From positions 4,030,001 through 4,094,000 of the forward strand of contig JARFIW010001458.1 of the NCBI GenBank assembly GCA_036346225.1: 64,000 bases of DNA. The letters run 5' to 3'. The DNA is from Platerodrilus igneus (lineage: Eukaryota; Arthropoda; Insecta; Coleoptera; Lycidae). The notes beneath the pieces are model-generated. The model was given only the letters and a program-made list of their open reading frames with translations, searched no databases and was not told where the DNA came from. Of the stretch, positions 32,892-42,820 are shown one piece after another; the stretch's first letter is position 1, and each line of letters opens with the position of its first letter. Both the position numbers and the translations under genes were made by a program.

Positions 32892-34272
32892 TACTTATGT
32901 CGCCAATAGAATTAAATTGATTCAGGAATTAACGTCCGAATTTATGTGGTGTTATATCCGTTCTAATGAAAATCCTGCTAATCTTGTTTCGAGAGGAGTT
33001 TTACCACGCAATATAGAAAATTGTATCTTGTGGTGGAAGGGTCCTGAATTTTTAGGGACACTTGATTGTACAGTTGACAAATACCTTCGGCCGTCCGAGT
33101 TTAGTGAAATGTTGCCAGAAATGAAGCCCGTAGTGAATGTTGTAGTCCAGAGTAAAGATAAATTAGTATTATTCGAAAAGTTTTCAAATTTTATGAAAAT
33201 GAAAAGAGTTTTGGCATATTGTTTGCGTTTTATTTACAATTGTAGGAATAAAACTAACAAAAAAACTAGTAATTTAACAATTCAAGAGATAGATGAATCG
33301 CGTACGATTATATTAAAACAAGTACAAACGGAGTATTTTACAAAAGAGATTGCAGAAATTAAAGCAGGCAAATCTTGTACTTCGAAATTATTATCACTGA
33401 ATCCGTTTTTGGATTCGCAAGGATTGTTGCGTGTAGGAGGGAGGCTGCATAACAGTGCACTTTCGTTTCAACATAAATTTCCAATAATTCTACCCACTAA
33501 ACGTTTTATAACAAAAATTATTATAAATAACGAACATTTACGGTTGTTGCATGCCGGTGTAAAGTTAACATTGTCAGTTTTGAGACAGCAATATTGGATA
33601 TTAAATGCTACTAGAGAAATTAAGAGTGTTATTGCTAAATGTTTAATTTGTTGGAAGTTAAAGTCTGAAACTTCTAAGCAGCTAATGGGCAGTTTGCCGT
33701 ACGATCGAGTGAATATAGCTCGGCCGTTTGAGAAAGTTGGGGTGGATTTTGCTGGACACTTTTATATTAAGCAATCAAGAGTCAGAAGAGTGATTCTTAC
33801 AAAAGGTTACGTAGCAGTTTTTGTTTGTTTTGTAACAAAAGCAATTCATTTAGAAGTAGTGTCAGATTTGAAAACTGAGACATTTATAAATGATTTAAAG
33901 AGGTTTGTGAGTAGGAGAGGTGTACCGCGAATGATTTTTAGTGACAACGGGAGCACATTTAAAGGAGCTGATAATGAGTTGAGGAAATTATACAGTTGTT
34001 TAAAAACTAATCAGCAGTTTCAAAGTTATATAGAATTTCGTATAAAGTGGTCTTTTATCCCACCATATAGCCCAAACTTTGGGGGGTTGTGGGAGAGTAA
34101 CATAAAGGGGTTCAAATATCATTTAAAAAGAGTAATTGGATTGACTAATTTGACTTATGAGGAATTTAACACGGTCTGTATTCAAATAGAAGCCATGTTG
34201 AACTCAAGGCCATTGTGTGCCCTTACTGGAGATCCGTCAGACTTGTCTTGTTTAACGCCAAGCCATTTTTAA
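32866..34272 (+). CDS. BEL/Pao RNase H end and integrase
   Basis: A 468-codon frame. The start is internal to the polyprotein. It begins with the end of RNase H (WKLNTYVANRI, FMWCYIRSNENPANLVSRG). The integrase zinc-binding part is H(L)RLLHAG...CLICWKLK (33537-33660). Catalytic acidic residues are in KVGVDFAG (about 33740), IFSDNGSTFKG (about 33940) and FGGLWESNIKG (about 34080), in the spacing expected of a DDE integrase. The frame ends at LTPSHF because a T-run at about 34266 is one base short; the next frame begins in the correct register with LIGGSL. Confidence 0.88.
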   Translation: MKIEYWKLNTYVANRIKLIQELTSEFMWCYIRSNENPANLVSRGVLPRNIENCILWWKGPEFLGTLDCTVDKYLRPSEFSEMLPEMKPVVNVVVQSKDKLVLFEKFSNFMKMKRVLAYCLRFIYNCRNKTNKKTSNLTIQEIDESRTIILKQVQTEYFTKEIAEIKAGKSCTSKLLSLNPFLDSQGLLRVGGRLHNSALSFQHKFPIILPTKRFITKIIINNEHLRLLHAGVKLTLSVLRQQYWILNATREIKSVIAKCLICWKLKSETSKQLMGSLPYDRVNIARPFEKVGVDFAGHFYIKQSRVRRVILTKGYVAVFVCFVTKAIHLEVVSDLKTETFINDLKRFVSRRGVPRMIFSDNGSTFKGADNELRKLYSCLKTNQQFQSYIEFRIKWSFIPPYSPNFGGLWESNIKGFKYHLKRVIGLTNLTYEEFNTVCIQIEAMLNSRPLCALTGDPSDLSCLTPSHF

Positions 34273-34637
34273 TTGGTGGATCTTTAGCTTGTATTCCAGA
34301 AGGTAATGTTTCAGATGTGCCAATAAACAAACTTAAATTTTGGAAACTTTGTACGCAATTACAATATAGTTTTTGGACGGCTTGGTCTAGGGACTATTTA
34401 GGCCAGTTGCAAAACAGACCAAAATGGAAAAAGGTTATGCCTAATGTAAAAGAAGGTATGTTAGTTCTTATTAAAAATGATAAGTTACCGCCATTAGAGT
34501 GGGCGATAGCACGTATAATTAATGTTATACCAGGTAAAGACAATAAAGTTAGAGTTGTTCACTTAATAACTAAAAATGGCACTTTTGTTACTTCAGTGTC
34601 TAAAATTGCGATTCTTCCTATTGAATCGGATACTTAG
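34263..34637 (+). CDS. BEL/Pao integrase C-terminus
   Basis: From LIGGSLACIPEGNV through KLKFWKLCTQLQYSFWTAW, RPKWKK, and the C-terminal beta-rich module (GMLVLIKNDKLPPLEWAIAR...VRVVHLIT) to TAG at 34635-34637. This is the usual end of BEL/Pao Pol. About 200 bp of noncoding sequence separates it from the 3' LTR. Confidence 0.85.
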   Translation, partial: PFLIGGSLACIPEGNVSDVPINKLKFWKLCTQLQYSFWTAWSRDYLGQLQNRPKWKKVMPNVKEGMLVLIKNDKLPPLEWAIARIINVIPGKDNKVRVVHLITKNGTFVTSVSKIAILPIESDT

Positions 34638-34838
34638 TAATTAGTTTGGTCTGAGTAGATATTTTTTATGTTAATAATTTTTTAAGGGTTATTACGAAAA
34701 TTATTATCTTTAGTTTTATTTTTAAGATTCGAATGTTGCATTCGCTTTTGTTTGTATCTTTGACTTTATTATTTGAGTTTTTGTAAGTGTTAAATTAGTT
34801 ATTGTGAAGTGAGTGATTTTGTTCTCGCGGGCAGTTTA

Positions 34839-35191
34839 TGGTAGCGACGGGCAACCATCCTTACATTGTTGAAAGAAGAAGGGGTTGCTTGCGCTAAGAA
34901 CAAGGCAGTTGCGGTTTGACCATGCTCGGATTAGCACGTTCATTATAACGGCGGGTCGTGGTTATATTGCTCTCACATTAAAATTTGTATTATAAATTCA
35001 TTTATCGATGCACATATGTTTTGTTGCACGGTAATGTTTATATTCAATTTATTAAATCTTTTTAATAAACATACAGTCCACTGAATCGATTTATTGTAAA
35101 GCTTTTTTTATTTAATTAAGCACAACTCAAATATGGTGAAATACGAGCCTATGGAGTCGCTAAATTGAGTGATAAGAATTCGTGTTTATCA
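34839..35191 (+). repeat. BEL 3' LTR
   Basis: 353 bp, matching the 5' LTR by eye, followed by GACAC at 35192-35196. Confidence 0.92.
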
Positions 35192-35285
35192 GACACAGCA
35201 ATAATAATCTGCAATGCGCAAAACAAAACACCTTTTTTTATTAAAAGAATGGCTTGATAATAATAAAAAAAACAATAGAAAGATT
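35192..35285 (+). pseudogene. exonuclease-like gene, 3' portion after BEL insertion
   Basis: Continues the fragment at 28292-28510: the coding matches the C-terminus of the 40561-41061 frame (Q-C-A-K-Q-N-T, LLKEW, NNKK), with one frame change. Downstream sequence to about 35330 (GTCTGTATTATTATTTTAAT) matches the flank of the duplicate at about 40510-40555. It converges on the integrase at 35360. Confidence 0.65.
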
Positions 35286-35359
35286 TTGTCTGTATTATTA
35301 TTTTAATATAATTTTACAATGTTAGCCTTATTAACTATTATAACAACTTCTAGCAAACA

Positions 35360-36290
35360 TTATTTTTTATCGATCCAGCTATTGTGTACGTTAGAGAAGC
35401 CTAACCATTTTACAAAGACTTTATTTCCACTCTTTCTTAGGTTTTTTTCTACCAGGTAAATTCCTGGATGTTTAACCTTTTGCAACTCCATTTCATAAAA
35501 TGCACCTTTGATTTCTTTTTCGTCTTGATCTTCTAATATAGATGTTGTCGGATTGGTTACGTTTACCTTTTTAATCTTAAAAATTTCATTTGACCAGTTT
35601 GGCGTGTAACCTTTCGTAAATGCTTCCCTGTGTTTACTAATCCTCACACTGTCTTTAATTGAATATTTTGGTATTTTGGTTGCAAGTTTGATGTGGGTAA
35701 ATGATGATTTAAGAATAGCTTTTTCATTTGATTTATTAACTTTTACAGGTTTGACTCCGATAGTATTGTGAACTGTATTGTTGTATTGTTTCACAATATC
35801 GCTTAAATTTTTTATCCAATTGTAAGAACCGTTCAGGTTAAACAAGCGCCACATTTTTCCCTTTAAAGTTCTAATTACACGTTCCACAATGCATGCTTTC
35901 TTTGTAGAAAAAACACTATAATGGTTTATGCCATTTGTCTGCATTAAGGGTTGAAAGTGTTTGTTATAATATTCTTTACCAAAATCAGACTGCAAATTTC
36001 TTGGCGGATTTTTAAATTTATTTAAAATTGTTTTCATTGCAGCAGTAACATCAAACCCGTTTTACTTTTAAGTGGTACAGCCCATACGTATTTGGAGAAA
36101 CAATCAATAACTACTAAAATGTATTTAAATCCTTTTTTGTTTGCGAATATGGTAGCATTTCAATCAAATCGGTCTGAAGACGGTTATTTAAACCTTTTAC
36201 TATCAGTTTGCGTCTCTTGAAATTTATTCTTGCTGGTTTATGAAGTTCATTTACTATATCCTCTTTCACTTTTGATTGAGCAACTATCAT
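35360..36290 (-). pseudogene. Polinton/Maverick retroviral-type integrase with chromodomain-like C-terminus
   Basis: The main frame is 36037-35360 (225 codons). Upstream, broken frames to about 36290 give VNELHKPARINFKRRK and the first catalytic region (LQTDLIEM). The main frame holds LQSDFGKEYYN (second Asp), the C-IVERVIRTLKGKMW region (Glu) and, at the C-terminus, a chromodomain-like segment: YLVEKNLRKSGNKVFVKWLG and NSWI. The enzyme inserts Polinton DNA into the genome; intact proteins are about 300-350 residues. Here a Gln-Thr-Asp N-terminal half with stop codons near 36090-36130 is joined to an open C-terminal half. It lies downstream of a polymerase B fragment on the same strand. Confidence 0.82.
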
Positions 36291-36415
36291 AATACTTTTT
36301 TCTAATCAGGATTTATTAAATACAATTAATAAATACTTCCATGTTTGAATGTCGTGGGCTCCACTTGCTTTGAAAGGAACTTTTAATATAAAATCAAGAA
36401 ACATTGTGGTATTGT

Positions 36416-36835
36416 TTATAAGTCCGGAACCGGAACAAACGTTGAACACCCTCCTTTAAGTGGATCATGATTGTTTATATTTACCTTCAAGTGTAAAACT
36501 TCTTGGATTGCCCAACCTGAATCCTTTTCGCTAAATTCCTCTAATTGCTTCAAAATCTTGTCTAATACGTTCTCCTTATACCACCGCTTGAGATTGGTAT
36601 TTATATCGATGTGGCGATTTGCAGTAGGAAACGTCTTCAAATCTATTTTGCCAGTTGTAGGCTTAACAAAGTTAGCGGTCAATATTACATTAACTTTGAA
36701 CATTGACTTTTTTAAGCAAGCAACAATCTTGCGTTTAAAATTAGCGAACGCCTTGTCTAAGAACACTAGAGGATCTCTATAACTTAAATTGGTAATAAGT
36801 CCCGTAATTATTCGACCTCCAAAACATGATTGTAC
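36416..36835 (-). pseudogene. protein-primed DNA polymerase B, N-terminal fragment (Polinton/Maverick)
   Basis: Residues from about 36835 (SCFGGRIITGLITN) lead into the frame 36766-36416: FLDKAFANFKRKI, VNVILTANFVKP, WYKENVLDKILKQLEEF, DSGWAIQEVLHLKVNIN and DPLKGGCSTFVP. That series is the conserved N-terminal part of Polinton/adintovirus polymerase B as I know it. The catalytic domains that should follow are absent; the integrase comes next. The C-terminal polymerase pieces lie near 9200 and in the inverted repeats. Confidence 0.78.
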
Positions 36836-36841
36836 ATCATG

Positions 36842-37174
36842 TCAAATCAGATTTTTTCGAATATGACCTCTAGAAAGCGTTGCATCAATACCTTTACCTT
36901 GATATTCCAAAGAGCGTTTCAAGTGCCTCAATCGTACAAGGTAACTTTTAAGATATGCCAAATTAGATTCCAGCCTACTAGGATTTTCCTGACGATTGTC
37001 TTGGTATACCTTATTTCTAATAGCAAGCTTCAATATACTAATATTTGCTTTGATAATTATAATGTGTTTTGTTATTGCATCGACTGATCTGATTAGATTC
37101 ACGCATTTTACAGTTAATTTCAAAATAGCGCTACTAATCTCGGCCACGGTTTCAGAATTCATGATTCTATACAA
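36842..37174 (-). CDS. 110-codon ORF upstream of polymerase fragment, unknown
   Basis: Open from ATG 37174 to 36842, just before the polymerase B N-terminal block on the same strand. The content is helical and basic: a hydrophobic/Ile-rich stretch, then LRHLKRSLEYQGKGIDATLSRG. It may be the start of the same polymerase gene (a stop separates them) or a separate small protein. Confidence 0.35.
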   Translation of the reverse strand: MYRIMNSETVAEISSAILKLTVKCVNLIRSVDAITKHIIIIKANISILKLAIRNKVYQDNRQENPSRLESNLAYLKSYLVRLRHLKRSLEYQGKGIDATLSRGHIRKNLI

Positions 37175-37507
37175 ATCAATACACTACTTAATATATGTGC
37201 AGCTTTATTTACTATTTATACAAAAATATCATCTGACAAAAGCAAAACAACTGTAAATGAATTAGCATACAACATCATTTTTCATTCAGCTGCGTTGACT
37301 GAAAAAATTTGCTTGCTTGCAGTATAGTAATCAAATGTTTTTTTATACGACCCTTGATTTATGCTGTGTGTACAAAAAAATACACTATCATTACAGCGCT
37401 ATTTTTTATGGTTACATATAAAAAAATTTTAATAAAAATTAAAGCAAGTTTTGAAAAAATGTCTCAGATTAAACCGTCAATGTTGTTTATTAATTTACAC
37501 GCACTAT
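37175..37507. other. no recognisable feature
   Basis: AT-rich spacer between the 110-codon ORF and the right inverted repeat. Confidence 0.4.
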
Positions 37508-39349
37508 AAAATATGCAATGTGCAACGCATGACATTTTCCATAAAACTTTGTTAAAGCAATTCATATCTTCATCATTTAGCATAATTATAGCACGTAGTA
37601 AAACTAACTCATGATGGAGGTATAAAATAATTTTTTAAAATTCAACGAATGCTACGTAATGAAATTTAAATTACACAACGTTATTTATATTATAAAACTT
37701 TTGGTCTGTTATATGACCTTAATAAATACTTGTTTGAAATGAATGTCAATCGCTTTAAGTGAAAAAATCAGTTAGACAAACCGCTCATTTGGCGCTTTGT
37801 AAGTTTATTTACACAGATATATAAAAATATTATAACACCGTATAGTTAGCAATCTCCTCCGATTTATTTTTCAGTAAAACTGAATGTGATTTTGTATCGA
37901 AATTTATTTTATTATAAAAAAATGTTGCCAATTCAAACTTCTTCTCTGCATTGCCCTAAGCCAATAAAAAGAAACGTAGTAAAAAATTAACTTATGCCTT
38001 AATCGACTAATACAGTAATATTGACGGGTATTGATGTTACTTTCTGCAACAAAAACAATTTTTAACACAGTACTCGCTGTCGTATGTAATTTTTGTAATC
38101 AATACTACAAAAATTGGCAATAGTTAGTATCAGTGGTTGAGGTACTAAGAATTCTTTTATCATCACTTGGATTAAGAACAATTTTGTTTTTGTTTAATAG
38201 TAAACACATTATGTTTGACTGATCTAATTAAACATTACCGTTTCTGTATAGTCTGATATCGATTAAAAATATGTATAAAAGTCAAGTTCTTTCAGTTGTA
38301 CTGAAAAAGTATGCAATTTTTTTTCAGAAAACGATGCAAATTTTTAATATTTTCTAACAGGTCAGTTTATTATTTAATATAAATACTTCACGTAGATTTT
38401 ATCAACAGTATAGAAAAAAAGTTTATGATATCGATAAAAAAATGTATAAAAGTAAAGTTCTTTCAGTTGTACTGAAAAAAAGTAAATATTTCAAATAATT
38501 TCTAGGTAAAATTTAATTTTTTTTGTTTTGCAATTGACAACTTTAATTTTAAAATATGGTATATACGCGTGCACCGTTTCGAAGCCAGACCGGTCTTCCA
38601 TTAATGCTGACTAAGTGAATTTATTTATTATTCTGCTGATGTTAGCATTAAATTTCTCGCTTTTTATTTTTTTGTAGATGTCAGCATTAAAAAAATTTAT
38701 ACATGACTGGCTTTATTAAATTTTCTATAGATTTCATATTTCTACAATTGCTATCTAGACAATACCTTAGCATTAAATTCTTGCTTACATGAGCTGAATT
38801 TTCTGCTGTTCTTGTTGTTTAATATCCTTATATACTCAAGAAATGTGTGAGTGTGATAATCGTTCAATCTTTATTGCCAAGTTGTAGTTGTGTGTTCTAT
38901 AGAACAAATCAAAAAATGAATACCTTTCTTTTTAAAATTATCCTCGTCAGGAAAGAATAATGATAGTGATTGGGTTAATATTATTGAGTAGTTTATAGTC
39001 AATCCAAATTAAGTACTGGAGAAAAAAATCGTTGACGCCGTGAGCAGATACACCAATTGCAACGTACGACCTGATGACACCAATACAGAGTATGTATTCG
39101 TTAGCTTAATATATAGATTTAATTTTCTTAATACATTTACTTGGTCTAATATTCATTTGAATCTTTTTTTAGTGAACACGAAAAAGAAGAACAACCCGAA
39201 ACGACCGCGCGTCAAAGTTGAAAAAGACAGCCCTCATAGAACTGATAATGCAATATTTTTTTACCGTTCAGAGTTGGAGTGAGTTAGAACTGTTCTTTAT
39301 ATTTGGGAACTTAAGTGAATTATAGTATGTTTATTCTAAAGTACATAAC

Positions 39350-39388
<39 letters not shown>

Positions 39389-39633
39389 TTTATAAATTAC
39401 AATAAAGAAAAATACATTGTGTGTTTCATTTCACATTACTCCCGATTTAATAACTACGTAATCTCAGTTTACAGAACGGTGTAAAACAATTTTTGACTTT
39501 TAATCTGAGTGCATATTTCGAATAGATGCTCTCATTTTTTTGCGATTAAAGCTAGAAATGCATTTCAAATAGATGCTTTTATATTTTTTGCAATTGAAAT
39601 TAGAAATGCATGTGATCTAAAATTGCAGAGTTG
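37508..39633 (-). repeat. right arm of about 2.1-kb inverted repeat (Polinton-like TIR)
   Basis: Reverse complement of 6026-8175. Shared landmarks include the (TA)n tract (about 39350-39385), the small ORF (39040-39282, +), the polymerase tail (about 38125-38258, -) and the acceptor-preceded exon-like block (about 37850-37975, -). Differences of a few percent plus indels show the arms have not been recently homogenised. Confidence 0.7.
39040..39282 (+). CDS. small ORF of unknown function in the inverted repeat (right copy)
   Basis: An 80-codon counterpart of 6395-6637, with MSRYTNCNVRPDDTNTEYVF at its start. The same possible intron can be drawn (GTATGT near 39090, TTTTTTTAG near 39173). Unknown function. 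Confidence 0.35.
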   Translation: MSRYTNCNVRPDDTNTEYVFVSLIYRFNFLNTFTWSNIHLNLFLVNTKKKNNPKRPRVKVEKDSPHRTDNAIFFYRSELE

Positions 39634-39699
39634 CCTTCAGTACGTAACTATGGAAATGTAAATGCTGAAGACGCATTAGACTAGACTATCGTTGACAAG

Positions 39700-40010
39700 A
39701 AAAAAACTGTCTGACATGGGTTGAATTTTCTGCTGTTCTTGTTGTTTAATATCTTTATATATACTCAAGATATGTGTGTGATAATCGCTCACTCTTTATT
39801 GTCAAGTTGTAGTTGTGTTCTATAGAACAAATCAAAAATGGAAACTTTTTTTAAAATTGCCCTTGTCATGAAAGAATAATGATAGTGGTTAGGTTAAAAA
39901 TTATTGAGTAGTTTATAGTCAATCCAAATGAAGTGCTTGAAAAAATTGTTTACTCCGTGAGCATATCCACAAATTGCAACGTTAGCATATATTTCAATAG
40001 ATTTATTTCT
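39700..40010 (+). repeat. direct duplication of part of the right arm
   Basis: Repeats about 38790-39060: TTTTCTGCTGTTCTTGTTGT, GTGTTCTATAGAACAAATCA, AAAGAATAATGATAGTG and AGTAGTTTATAGTCAATCCA occur in the same order. It lies just outside the right arm, with more changes than between the arms. Confidence 0.7.
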
Positions 40011-40345
40011 AGTTTTTTTTGAAGTTGGAACATTTCATAAATTTCTTCGTTTATATATTTCTTGCAAATAAACTGAGTTCGCGATTTAATAACTACGACT
40101 TGTTATTCTTTAAAAGCGAGAATGAGAAAATTGGTGTAGTCAGTCTGTCTGTTTGTCTATTTGTATGTCTGTCTTTGGCAAAATTTTCGAGATATCTGTA
40201 CAATTTGTTAAATGGTGTAAAACCAGTAAAGAGCTATTGCGTTGATCAATTATAATTGCCTTCAGGGTTGAGAGTCCCATTCGTGCTGTCTGAGTTTAAT
40301 TGTTTTTTTTCTGCAGACATCAGCATTAAAGATTTCTTACTGACT
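40011..40345. other. no gene; low-complexity TCTG-rich patch
   Basis: A short run of TCTGTCTGTTTGTC-type sequence near 40140-40175. The 78-codon frame across it has no family signal. Confidence 0.5.
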
Positions 40346-40349
40346 ACAA

Positions 40350-40515
40350 TAATAATACAGACACAATCTTTTCTATTGTTTTTTATTATTATCAAACCAT
40401 TCTTTTAATAACAAAGTATTTTGTTTTGCAATAGATAGGTTTCCATCTATTTCTTATTCTTTTCTAGACCCTTTACACATACTTCTTCACCGGGTCGGAT
40501 AATTTGCTTCGGCTA
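40350..40515 (-). pseudogene. truncated duplicate of the exonuclease-like gene 3' end
   Basis: Shares both ends with 40545-40815 (AATACAGACACAATCTTTTC through ATTTTGTTTTGCA; GATAGGTTTC...TTCACCGGGTCGGATAATTT) but lacks about 110 bp in the middle. It ends in GGCTAACATTGTAAAATTAT, the sequence that also follows the copy at 35285-35330. Confidence 0.65.
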
Positions 40516-40560
40516 ACATTGTAAAATTATATTAAAATAAATAATACAGACACAATCTTT

Positions 40561-41061
40561 CTATTGTTTTTTATTATTATCAATCCATTCTTTTAATAAC
40601 AAGGTATTTTGTTTTGCACATTGCAGATTATTATTGCTGTGTCTACAACAATGGATGTTATATTTTAAACGGTTGCTGATTTTTAACTCCGATATCTTAG
40701 TACAACCTAGTGCAAGTACATCAGTTACAACGTTTTGCATTAGATAGGTTTCAATCAATTTCTTCTTTTCTAGACCCTTTGCAAATACTTCTTCACCGGG
40801 TAGGATAATTTGCTTCAAATAAAGCGCTATATATAATAACACCATTCCAGCCGTTGAAGATTCATCCCAAGAAGGACCATGAATATTCCTTGTCACCCAG
40901 TCGTTATGTTTTATATGATCTTGGCTCAAACAACTGGACTGCATTGGCAGTTTAAAAATTTGATGCCAAACAACACCTTTCAAGAAGTCCAAAACCGCAA
41001 TTTCTTTACACACAAACTCGTTTTTCTTGTATTTGAATCCCTGAATATCAATTATATACAT
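40561..41061 (-). CDS. uncharacterised Polinton-associated protein, possible exonuclease-like fold
   Basis: A 166-codon open frame: MYIIDIQGFKYKKNEFVCKE at the start, WVTRNIHGPSWDES in the middle, then a KGLEKKK segment and a His/Cys-containing end (HCCRHS...QCAKQN, LLKEW). I recognise the pattern from multi-copy uncharacterised arthropod proteins found near Polinton-like genes. The opening 'I-D-I-Q-G-F ... K-E-I-A' resembles the first motif of DEDD exonucleases (D-x-E) with the second acidic residue changed. That is inference, and the protein may be inactive or something else. It lies outside the right inverted repeat. Two other copies exist (28292-28510 with 35192-35285, and 40350-40515). 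Confidence 0.5.
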   Translation of the reverse strand: MYIIDIQGFKYKKNEFVCKEIAVLDFLKGVVWHQIFKLPMQSSCLSQDHIKHNDWVTRNIHGPSWDESSTAGMVLLYIALYLKQIILPGEEVFAKGLEKKKLIETYLMQNVVTDVLALGCTKISELKISNRLKYNIHCCRHSNNNLQCAKQNTLLLKEWIDNNKKQ

Positions 41062-41281
41062 GTTTGTATGTAAATATATGCAGTAAACTTCGACTAATTA
41101 AATTAATATTAGGAGCAATCTCCTTATATAGCAGATTACCACCATCTGCGTACTTTGCCAACCCACTTTTCAACCTATCACAGCAGTGAACACATTTTGA
41201 ATTGAAGCCGGCCCATGTGTATTTGCAGCCTCTAAACATAAATAAAAAACATAAATCAGAATCCACTTTAATTAAACACAA
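41062..41281 (-). CDS. probable upstream exon or part of the same uncharacterised gene
   Basis: The minus frame 41281-41048 contains GCKYTWAGFNSKCVHCCDRL and KYADGGNLLYKEIAPN, a Cys-rich and well-formed coding stretch just before the start of the 40561-41061 frame. The overlap and frame change suggest an intron or frameshift between them. The Cys pairs may bind zinc. Function unknown. Confidence 0.4.
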
Positions 41282-41319
41282 CTGACTTGAATGCGATATT
41301 TTGCATCTGTCATATTTTA

Positions 41320-41555
41320 TAACTTTTTGCTAGAAAACCAAATTCAAAACATCTACACACATTTTCTCTGCACTTACATTTTTCAACATTCGTGTGTTTT
41401 GAAGAATGTATGTTCCATTGAAAGTAATATAAAGCCGATCCTAATTCAAAACGTGCCCACAAGTATTTTACATTTTAAAGTATATAAGAATTCAGGTTTT
41501 CACATTTTACATTAAAAGTATATAACGCCGATCCTAATTCAAAACGGTGCACGTG
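41320..41555 (+). repeat. dispersed repeat, copy 1
   Basis: About 235 bp shared in direct orientation with 43226-43475: GCTAGAAAACC(A/G)AATTCAAAACA, ...TTTTTCAACAT(T/A)CGTGTGTT, GCCGATCCTAATTCAAAACG twice, and CGGTGCACGTGTA. The motif CCGATCCTAATTCAAAACG is internally repeated. No coding potential. Confidence 0.75.
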
Positions 41556-42820
41556 TAACTTTGTAACAATTTTATTTTGCATTAAAAATCTCTTCATTAA
41601 AGGTACAACGAATGTTAAAACACCTTTATTAACTAAAGTAATAATACGTGTAACAATCAAATTTTTGCATTAATACAGTATCTAGAGTCGTTAGTCTATT
41701 TGTTTCGGAGGTCGGTGTATTCCACAGCCACAGGCACGCGCGTGAGAGGATTGACAACCCCCCTCGGGACCCTCCCACTATGCAAGAACGCGGCAGAAGG
41801 ACTCGTCGATAGGTAAAAGCAGCGACAGCATGCATTCGAAGAGAATGGCGAGTGACCTCCGGGTCGCATTAATTGTGTGACACACTTCCTGAGTAACGCG
41901 CAACTACGACTTACAAACTGCGACTTACAAACTACGCAACGAAAATTATATTTATAACTAAGATTAGACCATGGAAGATGACGCTACAAAATTTATGCAA
42001 CTTTGAATCAATGTAAGAAACCCACTTCGCTTCAACACCTGTATTTAAAGCATGGAAAGCAGGAATAATTAGCTGCAGACTCCGCACGGCGATGCAGTTC
42101 CCAATCTAGCCAAGGACAGCAGCCCGGTGTTTGGTTCGTAATAGCTTTAAGATTTCCTCAGTGCTTACTTCTAAAAGCACGTTATTTCGTTTTGTTTTAT
42201 AGAAGCACAAATTTGCTATTCAGTTTATCTGTAGCTAAGCTGGTTTTCTCCAGTATCAAATTTAAATTTCACTTAGTTTCGTAGATATGTGACTACACGT
42301 GGCTTCAACATAAATTAACAGCTACGGCTACGTCACTTGTTTGTTTGAAATAAGCCGTCAACAATTGCACAATTGCAAGCAGATGTTTAGTATTACATTA
42401 CTACCACCTTTGATAAAATTAGAGAATATCTTTGTGAATATTTTGACTTCAAATCGATTTTAATACTGTTAACTTAAAAAGAAAGTTTTGTATATTAATT
42501 TGTAAATGACCTACACAGATCTGATTGGGTTAGAAAACCTTAGTATAACCAGTCACACTGGGTTGAAATATATTTGAGTAAGAGTCAAGTTGATAAACTT
42601 TACATTAATTTTCAAGTAATTCAATTATTCATTTTATTTTATTGCATTAAATTTTATTTACAGAAACAGAAAAATTCTTTCTAGTAAATTTATAATCCAC
42701 GCTTAAAGTCTTTTATTCTGATCAAGTTTGATCAGACCTGATAAACAAAAACAATAAGAGTTAAATTTTATGGTACCCTTATGTAGGAAACATTCTTTTG
42801 CATTTTAGATATATTTGAGG
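41556..42820. other. no recognisable feature; GC-richer patch at 41700-42150
   Basis: The patch is less AT-rich than its surroundings and carries a 68-codon minus frame (41835-41629) without family signal. It may be part of an old LTR or unique DNA; I cannot tell. Confidence 0.35.

Larger units (their letters stand above)
28516..35191 (+). mobile_element. BEL/Pao LTR retrotransposon, complete, young
   Basis: 6676 bp with two 353-bp LTRs that look identical by eye (TGGTAGCGACGG...GTGTTTATCA) and a 5-bp target duplication, the usual size for BEL/Pao. The internal region encodes Gag, aspartic protease, reverse transcriptase, RNase H and integrase in that order, characteristic of BEL/Pao. It sits inside a Polinton-associated gene. 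All frame breaks I located are one-base shortages in short runs, discussed in the findings. Confidence 0.93.
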
